Source of the DNA: Deltaproteobacteria bacterium UBA3076
GTDB taxonomy: Bacteria > Desulfobacterota > Dissulfuribacteria > Dissulfuribacterales > UBA3076
Length of the DNA stretch: 6,560 nt
Direction: 5' to 3'
Assembly (NCBI GenBank): GCA_002367355.1
Contig: DFBQ01000009.1
Span: 1-6,560 of the forward strand
Positions 1-6,246 of the stretch are shown here, piece after piece. Within the stretch, counting starts at the first letter, position 1, and each line of letters begins with the position of its first letter. The notes beneath the pieces are model-generated. The model worked only from the letters and a program-made list of their open reading frames with translations, was not told where the DNA came from and made no database searches. The position numbers were made by a program, and so were the translations under genes.

Positions 1-87
1 GCTAACAGCTAATACCTAATTTTGTAATAGTAAAATATCCTGTAATCATTAAACTAATAGCTAACCGCTAAAGGCTAATCGCTCAAT
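1..87 (+). repeat. Tandem TTAGC/GCTAA heptad repeats, left cluster
   Basis: Clear 7-bp units are GCTAACA (1-7), GCTAATA (8-14) and CCTAATT (15-21), then ACTAATA (53-59), GCTAACC (60-66), GCTAAAG (67-73) and GCTAATC (74-80), ending in GCTCAAT. The 22-52 stretch is AT-rich and may hold decayed units. The same heptad, with near-constant GCTAA and two variable positions, recurs near 6100-6246. The cluster overlaps the end of the TPR gene: its TAG stop (75-77) is the TAG of a GATTAGC unit read on the minus strand. The array may continue left of the window. I see no terminator hairpin with a U tract here. Its function is unknown. Confidence 0.8.
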
Positions 88-1559
88 TTAGTTTCCACAA
101 ATTTCGCATAGCTTTCCTGCACCCAAGCATTGGCGCTATTCTTTACCGCATCGTATTCAAAATAGTACCCGGCAGCCTCCGTTAGCCCAAGACTCTGACA
201 ACAGAGTCCAAGATTGGTCAGGGCAAAATCATATTCCGGCCTGAGTTTCAGGGCCTGCCACAAAAAAGGAAGGGCCACTGCCGGTTTCCCAAGATGCCGG
301 TAACAGACCCCGATCAGATTGTAGGTTTTGGCTGAAAACGGCTGCTTTTCACAGGCGCTGATGAGCAATGCCAATGAACGTAGAATGTCGTCATCGTTTT
401 TGGATTGCTGGAAGATGGCTACAGCCTGGTTGAATTCGGCATTAGGAGGGCTGTCTTCTCCTTCCACTGCCTGGCCGCTGCCGGCGATAACCATGGAAGC
501 GACTTTTAAGTTAACAAGCAGCTCAAGTTCCCGTTCCCATTCCGGAGGATAGCCGAATGCACCTTTCCCGGAATCGGCCAGCAGGTATTGCCACACCTCG
601 GCTTCGGGGCTATTCATTTTCTCAAGGCATTCAATCTGCAGCTTCAATCCTTCCTGCAGGTTGGTTCCGTCCCTCAACGCCTTTTCGGCGGTAGCCAGGG
701 CCAAAGCCGGTTCGAGGCGTTCTGTAAGGAAATAATCAGCAAGCACGAAATAGGCACGGCCATAATTAGGAGCAAATTCCAGCGCATGCCTGACCTCTTC
801 AAAAGCCTCTTGCCAGTTTCCTGTTTTAGCGTGAAGTTCAGCGGACTTGAGCGAAATATCGGCCCTGGCCCGATAATATGGTACGGCAAGCAGATCCATC
901 CTGCCGGCAGGAAAGGTTGCCGCAAGCTCAGGCGTAAACAGCCGGGATATGATATCAAGCTCACGGGCACCGTAATTTTGAGCAATCCGGGCGCGAATAA
1001 TGGCGGCGGTTTTGCTGTAACGAGGCGTATGGCCGAGGCAGAAAGCCAAACCATCAATAGATGTTTGTTCAGATTCAAGATACGCATCAATGACATCAGT
1101 AATATCCGCAAAAGGACAGGATATATCCCGCATCCCGGCAAGCGGCACGGAAATAGTTGAGAAATGGTCTTCACCTTCCCGCCACTGATCAACCACCTCA
1201 ACCCCCTGCAGATGGATGTCAGGCAGAAGTCCCGTCAATACTTCATTCAACCGCAATTGCCCGTCCAAAGGCAGGCCGCCGGCCAGATCGGGACAGACGA
1301 TCATCAGGTGAAGCTGTTGCATGGCCCTGGCAAGGGATTTCTTGCGCGCCAGCTCACTGGCCTTATCTACCCTGCCGCCTATCACTTCACTTTTCGCCTT
1401 TGCTGTTGAAAACAGGTAATCTCCGTGCCTCTCTGTCCCAACCTGCCGCTGCCGAGGCGCATTATGCAGGGAGTCACCGCCCAGGCCGGTTTCGATTCCT
1501 GCTCCAAACAAGATCAAACTTGCTGCAATGATTGATGTGAAAAATATCCGGTGTATCAT
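75..1559 (-). CDS. Exported TPR protein with LPP20/FlgT-like N-terminal motif
   Basis: This encodes a 494-residue protein of unknown function, probably periplasmic or outer-membrane associated. The ATG is followed at once by a hydrophobic signal segment (about residues 4-21), which supports this start although the ribosome binding site is weak; the cleavage site is unclear. Residues 46-85 carry the motif EVIGGRxDKAxELAxKK (58-74), reminiscent of the LPP20/FlgT-like fold, where an Ala/Arg/Lys-rich helix follows a short beta segment. The same motif occurs in the upstream neighbour. The rest is mostly helical with TPR-like units: about 235-268 (A-x-TGNWQEAFEEVRHALEFAPN) and a clearer pair at 410-475 (YNLIGVCYRHLGKPAVALPFLWQALKLRPEY, then ALTNLGLCCQSLG). 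The gene begins 12 bp after the stop of the upstream gene, so translational coupling is likely. The stop codon lies inside a heptad repeat, so the last residues (LSD) may be repeat-derived. TPR assignment is fairly sure; function is not known. Confidence 0.9.
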   Translation of the reverse strand: MIHRIFFTSIIAASLILFGAGIETGLGGDSLHNAPRQRQVGTERHGDYLFSTAKAKSEVIGGRVDKASELARKKSLARAMQQLHLMIVCPDLAGGLPLDGQLRLNEVLTGLLPDIHLQGVEVVDQWREGEDHFSTISVPLAGMRDISCPFADITDVIDAYLESEQTSIDGLAFCLGHTPRYSKTAAIIRARIAQNYGARELDIISRLFTPELAATFPAGRMDLLAVPYYRARADISLKSAELHAKTGNWQEAFEEVRHALEFAPNYGRAYFVLADYFLTERLEPALALATAEKALRDGTNLQEGLKLQIECLEKMNSPEAEVWQYLLADSGKGAFGYPPEWERELELLVNLKVASMVIAGSGQAVEGEDSPPNAEFNQAVAIFQQSKNDDDILRSLALLISACEKQPFSAKTYNLIGVCYRHLGKPAVALPFLWQALKLRPEYDFALTNLGLCCQSLGLTEAAGYYFEYDAVKNSANAWVQESYAKFVETKLSD

Positions 1560-1571
1560 GATCTTAACGAA

Positions 1572-3143
1572 TCAAATGGCGTCCAGATCGCCTCCCTCGC
1601 CGGATGAAATAACTCCCTTGCGCGCAGGATTCCGGGGCTTGTTGTCCATGGCTGGCGGCTTTTCTGCTTCCTCGCGGTCCGCGCCATGCCGGATTATCTC
1701 TTTCACCTCGGCTGCCATCGTCTGGGATGCCGGTGACCAGGCCATCACTTTGAGCACCATGGGCCTGTCAGTGAATGGATGATTAAATCTGAAAGTTTGC
1801 AGTCCATGAATACCGGTAATCTTCTGTTTTTTTGCCTCTGCCTGGATAAGTTCACTGAACTGGCTGACAGCTTTGTATTCCTGTTCTTCATTGCCTTTTT
1901 CCTTGGTACCGAACATGGCCAAAACCTCACGAAGTTGTTCAATATTTTTAAAAGCGACCTTTTCGCCCATAAAGTTGCGGATATTGGCCATGGCCCTCAA
2001 TCTTGCCTTTTTCCCGGCCAGCTCATAAGCCTTGTCCTTTCGTCCTCCTATAACCTCAACTCCTGCCTGACCAAATGAGAGCAGAACATGTTCGCCATGC
2101 TGGTTAATGTACGCACGAACGCCGGAGAGACAGGCAAGGTGCTGAGCGTTCTTGGGCAGTTGACGGGTAACTTCCTGTTTTGCTTTCTTTATAGGCAGGT
2201 TGTATGGCGCTCTGCCACTGCTTATGCTGTCAACCATTCGCTGCAGATTTTGTGTCCAGACTGACACCACTACCACCTGATATGAACCATCCATTGAACC
2301 TTCAAATGCCTGAATAATCTGGGTTCCCTGGATGTTCGCCAAAGCACAGGCCGCTGCAGTCATGGATGCTTCACTGATATGCTGCTTCTTCTCAGCTCTT
2401 TTCTGCTTTTCTTTCCGCTTGATGCGCTCACTTTCAATAACACGTTTTTCAGTCTCTACATCTACGCCTGAATCGACAAGCGCTTGGTCCAGTTTAGCCT
2501 CGGCAAGCCGTTTCGCTTTCCGGAACAATCCGTAAACATCCTCAGCAAGTCCAGTCTGCAGAATATTTTTTTTCAGAGTTGGGCTGGTATTGACTAATGA
2601 CTCAAGCTCCACCCTTTCCTGCGGACTTATGGTCCTGTCCGAACTGCCTCGGTCCGTGGTAATATCCAAACCAATAAATGAAGCTGTTTTGGCCTTTGCC
2701 ACCAGCTCGGCCCGTTGAAAAGCCAAATAGCGACTTTCAATGAATCGTGAATCATCGGGAGGGGCATTAACTGATGCAGCCCCTATACTGAAATAATAAA
2801 GCGTGCCGTTTCGGAAATTTCGTCCTTGTTCGAAGCCCTTGTCCAGCAACCATTCTTCAGCAATCTGCAAGGGACCGTGTTCAACAGTCACAGAGCCCTT
2901 GGACTCCTTTCCATTTATCAGAACCAGCCCCGGTTTCTGAATAGACTGCGCGACAATCTTTACTCCCTCGCTTTTGGCAATAATCTTCCATTCGCCGTTT
3001 ATTGCTTCATCTACAACCGCGGCTTTTTCCTGTTGTCCCGGTTCCTGTGCCCAGACCTGACCGGTGCCACACCAAACAACACCAAAGACATACAAGACGG
3101 CCACAAACCCCATTAATGACTTCTCTTGACGTGGCAAATGCAT
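1572..3143 (-). CDS. Exported protein of unknown function with coiled coil and LPP20/FlgT-like motif
   Basis: The open frame extends to a TTG at 3173, but the ATG at 3143 is chosen because AAAGAGGAGG lies 4 nt before it and a signal peptide follows directly; the product is 523 residues. Residues 1-32 form a Sec signal peptide with probable cleavage at VWA|Q. An N-terminal mixed region (about 45-110) is followed by a segment at 114-160 (LYYFSIGAASV, then SRYLAFQRAELVAKAKTASFIG) that resembles exported domains annotated as DUF6844; that name is from memory and tentative. Residues 206-258 form a very basic helix, probably a coiled coil, rich in Lys/Arg/Glu. A second domain (about 260-470) contains EVIGGRxDKAxELAxKK at 363-379, shared with the downstream TPR protein. 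The C-terminal 40 residues are polar and look disordered. There are no transmembrane helices after the signal, so the product is probably periplasmic. It is probably cotranscribed with the next gene, 12 bp away. Confidence 0.9.
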   Translation of the reverse strand: MHLPRQEKSLMGFVAVLYVFGVVWCGTGQVWAQEPGQQEKAAVVDEAINGEWKIIAKSEGVKIVAQSIQKPGLVLINGKESKGSVTVEHGPLQIAEEWLLDKGFEQGRNFRNGTLYYFSIGAASVNAPPDDSRFIESRYLAFQRAELVAKAKTASFIGLDITTDRGSSDRTISPQERVELESLVNTSPTLKKNILQTGLAEDVYGLFRKAKRLAEAKLDQALVDSGVDVETEKRVIESERIKRKEKQKRAEKKQHISEASMTAAACALANIQGTQIIQAFEGSMDGSYQVVVVSVWTQNLQRMVDSISSGRAPYNLPIKKAKQEVTRQLPKNAQHLACLSGVRAYINQHGEHVLLSFGQAGVEVIGGRKDKAYELAGKKARLRAMANIRNFMGEKVAFKNIEQLREVLAMFGTKEKGNEEQEYKAVSQFSELIQAEAKKQKITGIHGLQTFRFNHPFTDRPMVLKVMAWSPASQTMAAEVKEIIRHGADREEAEKPPAMDNKPRNPARKGVISSGEGGDLDAI

Positions 3144-3301
3144 ATTTCCTCCTCTTTGATTCCCTTGTATCAATAATATTGGCTAATAATTATGGATAAA
3201 ATAATGGCAGGGTGAATTTAAGATTCACAGCTCCCTTCCCTCCACTAAATTCTTATTTATTTACCCGAATCAATTCAAAAAATCCACCCCTTAATGCCAT
3301 C
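3144..3301 (-). other. Intergenic gap with short inverted repeat, possible promoter region
   Basis: This 158-bp gap separates the membrane-protein gene from the coiled-coil gene and is AT-rich. It holds one exact inverted repeat, GTGAAT (3212-3217) and ATTCAC (3223-3228) around a 5-nt spacer. This could be an operator half-site pair or a weak hairpin; no U tract follows, so a terminator is unlikely. A TTAGCC/GGCTAAT sequence at 3181-3187 resembles a single heptad unit. I see no convincing -35/-10 pair, although the AT content would suit a promoter for the two downstream genes. Confidence 0.4.
3148..3157 (-). promoter_or_regulatory. Strong ribosome binding site deciding the start at 3143
   Basis: On the minus strand AAAGAGGAGG is followed by AAAT and then ATG. 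It is nearly a perfect anti-Shine-Dalgarno complement. It lies inside the longer frame that begins at TTG 3173, which argues that the first ten codons of that frame are untranslated leader. Confidence 0.85.
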
Positions 3302-3673
3302 TTAATGAGATACTGTTACGGTAGCCTTTGCTCCGGCAACGCCAAGGATTATAGCTAACAGATGCATTACTGTTGGAACCAAAGGAATAAAATTAAGCGC
3401 GGGAACGAAGTCGAAAATTGCAGCGAGTATCGGGAAAATGAGGAGCCATTTTTTTTCTATAAGGCTTCCCCTGAACCAGGTTATTACCATCAGGCCAATC
3501 AGACATGCTACATGAAAGAGAAACTGTGGAACTTCCGAAAGCACGCCACCAGATGACCAGGCTGTAATCATCATTGCGGAATTGGAACCAAAGTATGGAA
3601 GTATGTAAGTTGGAATCATAAAAACTACATACAAAAGGACAAATGCAACGGTGTTTCCTAAGAATTTATTCAT
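3302..3673 (-). CDS. Small four-helix inner membrane protein
   Basis: This encodes 123 residues, almost entirely hydrophobic, with four likely transmembrane segments at about 8-28, 50-66, 75-93 and 96-114. A conserved-looking loop after helix 1 reads MIPTYILPYFGSNS. The only clearly charged stretch is RGSLIEKK (68-75) between helices 2 and 3, which by the positive-inside rule should face the cytoplasm and would place both termini in the cytoplasm. GGGAGGG lies about 8-9 nt before the ATG, supporting the start. The gene starts 17 bp after the lipoprotein stop, so the two are probably cotranscribed. I have seen similar small proteins annotated only as hypothetical; no catalytic motif is visible. 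It might anchor or support the lipoprotein, which is inference from position only. Confidence 0.85.
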   Translation of the reverse strand: MNKFLGNTVAFVLLYVVFMIPTYILPYFGSNSAMMITAWSSGGVLSEVPQFLFHVACLIGLMVITWFRGSLIEKKWLLIFPILAAIFDFVPALNFIPLVPTVMHLLAIILGVAGAKATVTVSH

Positions 3674-3690
3674 GGTTTTTCCCTCCCTTT

Positions 3691-5109
3691 TTATGTTTCA
3701 AAGCATTTACTTAAACAGACTGTCCTGTGAGAAAATTCTTCAAACTTTTTTTGAATTAATGCCATCACCTGACTGTTTGTCTTATGAAACGTGATTATCC
3801 GCAACAGCAGCGTTTCTTCATTGACATTCGGGCCGCCCAGGATGATTGCCCCTTGGTCCACCGACTCTATTAACGTGTGCATCAACTGCCTGTTGCCTTT
3901 GGTGATTGCCACTTCGATGCGTGAAATATTGTCACTAATACTTTGCGGTATTATCTGCAATGAGTGGCCCTGTGTCAGGTGAAGCACCCCCTTTTCTCCT
4001 GTTTTGAGACGCAGATTTTCCTCGCCAACTAGGGTAAAGCTCGTGAAATTCAGTGTATCCCGCAAATCTTTTCCGATTTCGAAGAGATCCGGATCAGTGT
4101 AGTTTGACTGGTTGCTGGCTGAAATAATCTGCACTTTGATCAGAATCTTTCTTTGAACCGTTGCCAAACTTGTTTTTATTTCAGGCCCTGTTGACTCAGG
4201 TCTCGGAGTTGGAGTGTGTATTGGTTTTACGTCCTTGGCCATCGTTTCGATATGCGATTGGCCGGAAGAATTTTCGCTGGTTTCATTGAGTAATCTGACA
4301 AAAGAATATTTCCTGAGATCTGGATTCTCACGAACTTGGGGCATGAGAGCTGTTAAGGCAAGATCAAGCCTTCCTACCTTTTCAAGCGCTCTAAGAGCTG
4401 AATAGATCTTCCCATCAGGCAATTCCAGATTATACCTTGTCCCGGTCCGGCAAAGTGCCGCAATAAACCTGCAGGCCAATTGATGCTTCTTTGCAGCGAT
4501 TGCGTATTCCATGGCTACAGCAAGATCCTGTAGGTAGACATGGGGAGCGGTGAAATTCTCAAGACGCAACAAAAAGGGTTCTGCAACATCGATTTTTCCG
4601 TTTTTAAGAAGGGCTAAAGTGTAAAAATGGAGTGCGTAACCTGAAATTTGATGGGGTTGCACGCCATGGAGGGTCTCACAGTAGATCCTCTCTGCTGTTT
4701 CCGCCTGCCAGGAGGCGGCAGGACCAGCGCTCAGCAAATAGTAGATTTCCGTCAGAGGTATCAAGTATTCATTTCTCCGGCGGGGTTTGTTGATAAGCTC
4801 TCTGATCTGTTTTTGCGATTCCCAGAGGCTATCAAAGGCGGCGGCGAGTTCTTTTTCGGAAGATATCTCAGCAAGCTGCCGAAGCACAATTACTTCCAGC
4901 CTTTGGTCAGGTGCCAGGGATTTTAATTTAACCTCGTCCAGATAAACAAGGGTTTCTGAATCCTCCACATTGAAATGGAAACTCTCAGGCACATGAGTTC
5001 GCAGAGGGTCCTTTGGTGCAATTGGAGCTGGATTGACCGACTTGCCGGCACAACCAGTAAACATGAGGGCCATTGCCATCAGTGCTACAAGAATTGATTG
5101 AGTCTTCAT
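3691..5109 (-). CDS. Lipoprotein with helical repeats and a beta-rich C-terminal domain
   Basis: This encodes a 472-residue protein of unknown function. The N terminus (MKTQSILVALMAMALMFTGC) is a type II signal peptide with a lipobox-like FTGC, so Cys20 should be lipidated. The residue after Cys is Ala, which in the enteric Lol rule favours the outer membrane. Residues about 64-270 are helical and look like degenerate TPR/SEL-type repeats (for example YALHFYTLALLKNGKIDVAEPFLLRLENF). A Ser/Thr/Pro linker (about 275-318) follows. Residues 320-440 form a separate beta-rich domain: KILIKVQIISASN, then DLRDTLNFTSFTLVGEENLRL, a Gly/Leu/Gln strand set, and finally QGAIILGGPNVNEETLLLRI. AAGGA about 10 nt upstream supports the ATG. 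It follows the transglycosylase by 147 bp and precedes the membrane protein by 17 bp. An adaptor or assembly role in the envelope is plausible but inferred. Confidence 0.9.
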   Translation of the reverse strand: MKTQSILVALMAMALMFTGCAGKSVNPAPIAPKDPLRTHVPESFHFNVEDSETLVYLDEVKLKSLAPDQRLEVIVLRQLAEISSEKELAAAFDSLWESQKQIRELINKPRRRNEYLIPLTEIYYLLSAGPAASWQAETAERIYCETLHGVQPHQISGYALHFYTLALLKNGKIDVAEPFLLRLENFTAPHVYLQDLAVAMEYAIAAKKHQLACRFIAALCRTGTRYNLELPDGKIYSALRALEKVGRLDLALTALMPQVRENPDLRKYSFVRLLNETSENSSGQSHIETMAKDVKPIHTPTPRPESTGPEIKTSLATVQRKILIKVQIISASNQSNYTDPDLFEIGKDLRDTLNFTSFTLVGEENLRLKTGEKGVLHLTQGHSLQIIPQSISDNISRIEVAITKGNRQLMHTLIESVDQGAIILGGPNVNEETLLLRIITFHKTNSQVMALIQKKFEEFSHRTVCLSKCFET

Positions 5110-5130
5110 GATATCTTTTTCCTTTTTTAT

Positions 5131-5256
5131 TTAGCCACCCGCTCGCTTCGCTCACTCGACCCACACAGACACACACAGACAAGTACAGTTTCTCTCTGGG
5201 ATTTTTTGTCGGCGAGTCCGTCGGCAAAAAAGATGTCTGTGTGGGTCTGTGGCTAA
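5131..5256. repeat. Long interrupted inverted repeat between transglycosylase and lipoprotein genes
   Basis: TTAGCCAC (5131-5138) pairs with GTGGCTAA (5249-5256), and GACCCACACAGACA (5158-5171) pairs with TGTCTGTGTGGGTC (5234-5247), all exact. The left arm carries 19 extra bases (5139-5157, ccgctcgcttcgctcactc) where the right arm has only one (T5248). An inner hairpin lies within the 62-nt loop. The left arm also contains an imperfect direct repeat of ACACAGAC. The right arm abuts the transglycosylase stop codon. It could be a non-autonomous MITE-like element, a transcript-processing hairpin, or a structured leader of the lipoprotein mRNA. Confidence 0.75.
5202..5231. terminator. Inner hairpin, possible bidirectional terminator
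   Basis: TTTTTTG (5202-5208) pairs exactly with CAAAAAA (5225-5231). The 16-nt loop contains the start and end of a direct repeat (GTCGGC at 5208-5213 and 5220-5225). The stem is A/T pairs plus one G/C, so on its own it is weak. It is nested inside the longer inverted repeat, which together could end transcription from the transglycosylase or just be part of a repeat element. Confidence 0.35.
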
Positions 5257-6063
5257 TTATTCAAACCGGCAAAATGCAAACCCCGTACTCTCTTCGACTG
5301 CCCTGCAGATTTCAGTTCTTTCTTTCTCGGCTCCATAAGCAGCCAGGATCTGATACTGGTATCGGATGTGATCTGTATGAACTACCTCGCGACGATACGT
5401 ATCAAAGCTCAAGTCCGGGAGTTTTCCTGCCAGGAATTCCAAAAAATTCTCAGCATCCAGAAAGTTGTCAAAACGGGCCAGAACGAAATGGTTTTCTTCC
5501 ACTTGAGAGGCTGGAACTCCGGCCTCGGCCCTGGCCAGAATTGTGCGCAGATGGGTATTGATGTAGCGTACATACTCGTCACAATCCTTGCGCAGGGTGA
5601 GGTTTTCCTTATCCACTCCGCTGCAGCCGCAGTAATAGGCGGCCAGGGTCAGGTAGGGGTCCTGAATTTGCGCATATAGATCCGCCAGATAGTGCACTCC
5701 GACATCAATGTTTTTCTCAGGATCAAGAAGGTCTTTCTCATTAACACCATAGTCCGCTGCGGTTGATGGAAGCACTTGCATGATGCCAACGGCCCCCTTA
5801 GCGCTTTTTGCGCTTGGATCGAAAAATGATTCACCACGGGCCACTGCCAGAACCAGCGGCAAGGGCAGTCCGTAGCGGTCTGCAGCAGCTTCCATCACCT
5901 GTTGAAATGGATAGCCCTGAATCTGGGGAGGGTTGGAGAAAATAGATTCCAGATCGGCCCTAATCCCGGGATCAGGAGCCATGGCGACAGCGGCATTTTC
6001 TGTCAGCACACACACCAATAGCCAGCACCACAAACACACGAAGAACCATATATATTTTTTCAT
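5257..6063 (-). CDS. Periplasmic SLT-family lytic transglycosylase
   Basis: This is a 268-residue murein lytic transglycosylase that should cleave the MurNAc-GlcNAc bond of peptidoglycan and form 1,6-anhydroMurNAc ends. A hydrophobic signal segment spans about residues 4-20, with likely cleavage near AVA (25-27). The catalytic domain (about 52-175) shows the family 1 motifs: the ARGESFFDP block with catalytic Glu78, then GAVGIMQVLPSTA (90-102), then LTLAAYYCG (138-146). In most relatives the last motif is AYNAG; here N and A are Tyr and Cys. Mature-region cysteines are at 145, 147, 161, 253 and 265, so disulfides are possible. Residues about 190-250 form an extra alpha/beta region (HFVLARFDNFLDAENFLEFL) that faintly resembles a SPOR-like fold. 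AAAGGAG lies 7 nt before the ATG. It could remodel the wall for an envelope complex built by the downstream products; that link is inference. Confidence 0.95.
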   Translation of the reverse strand: MKKYIWFFVCLWCWLLVCVLTENAAVAMAPDPGIRADLESIFSNPPQIQGYPFQQVMEAAADRYGLPLPLVLAVARGESFFDPSAKSAKGAVGIMQVLPSTAADYGVNEKDLLDPEKNIDVGVHYLADLYAQIQDPYLTLAAYYCGCSGVDKENLTLRKDCDEYVRYINTHLRTILARAEAGVPASQVEENHFVLARFDNFLDAENFLEFLAGKLPDLSFDTYRREVVHTDHIRYQYQILAAYGAEKERTEICRAVEESTGFAFCRFE

Positions 6064-6094
6064 AGCCTCACTCCTTTCTCGAAATTACGCGACC

Positions 6095-6246
6095 TGTGCG
6101 ATTAGCTTTTAGCCATTAGCGATTAGCTTTTGGATAAAACTGTTCAACATCCTCTTTACCTCTTGACCTGTTGATTAAGTTCTCTATATGTTTCATCTCT
6201 ACTCCTTTTTAATGCTAACCGCTAACCGCTAATGGCTAACAGCACA
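6095..6246. repeat. Hairpin element with inverted TTAGC heptad arms
   Basis: The left arm is TGTGC (6095-6099) followed by four heptads, GATTAGC, TTTTAGC, CATTAGC and GATTAGC (6100-6127). The right arm is four inverted heptads, GCTAACC, GCTAACC, GCTAATG and GCTAACA (6214-6241), followed by GCACA (6242-6246). Both arms therefore have the same architecture, five bases plus four 7-bp units. Shifting by one unit pairs 6105-6127 with 6221-6243 at 21 of 23 positions. The 86-nt interior (6128-6213) is not repetitive and contains most of a small ORF. The layout resembles a MITE-like or hairpin-forming repeat. It lies 32 bp upstream of the transglycosylase start. Confidence 0.8.
6116..6196 (-). CDS. 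Possible 26-residue small ORF ending in a repeat arm
   Basis: An ATG at 6196 is preceded by AAGGAG (6202-6207) with 5-nt spacing, as good as any ribosome binding site in the window. The frame starts MKHIENLINRSRGKEDVEQF and ends YPKANR, stopping at TAA (6116-6118) within a GCTAA heptad. The peptide is charged, probably helical, without a signal or membrane segment, and I do not recognise it. The last three or four residues come from the repeat. It could be a real small protein or leader peptide for the transglycosylase, or the 5' remnant of a longer gene cut by the heptad insertion. The start lies 133 bp upstream of the transglycosylase start. Confidence 0.35.
   Translation of the reverse strand: MKHIENLINRSRGKEDVEQFYPKANR

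Noticed and set aside
1..87. CRISPR array
   Set aside because: The units are 7 bp with no regular spacers, so this is a tandem heptad repeat and not repeat-spacer architecture.
588..1160. Long plus-strand open frame opposite the TPR gene
   Set aside because: It is antisense to a clearly real gene with signal peptide and TPRs. The translation is Arg/Gly/Pro-rich without domain character.
674..1201. 175-residue minus-strand frame overlapping the TPR gene in another frame
   Set aside because: It is a shadow of the real gene and has no ribosome binding site. No frameshift is needed, since the main frame is intact.
3144..3173. TTG start at 3173 for the coiled-coil protein
   Set aside because: An excellent ribosome binding site lies inside those first codons, just before ATG 3143, and the signal peptide fits the shorter form.
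5139..5157. Resemblance of the GCTCGCTTCGCTCACTCG segment to viral inverted terminal repeat sequence
   Set aside because: It is a short GC-rich self-complementary string, common by chance and by hairpin selection. Nothing else in the window is viral.
4985..5227. Minus-strand frame through the interrupted inverted repeat into the lipoprotein start
   Set aside because: It is encoded largely by the repeat element and low-complexity TGTGTG sequence, and it overlaps the lipoprotein signal peptide in another frame.
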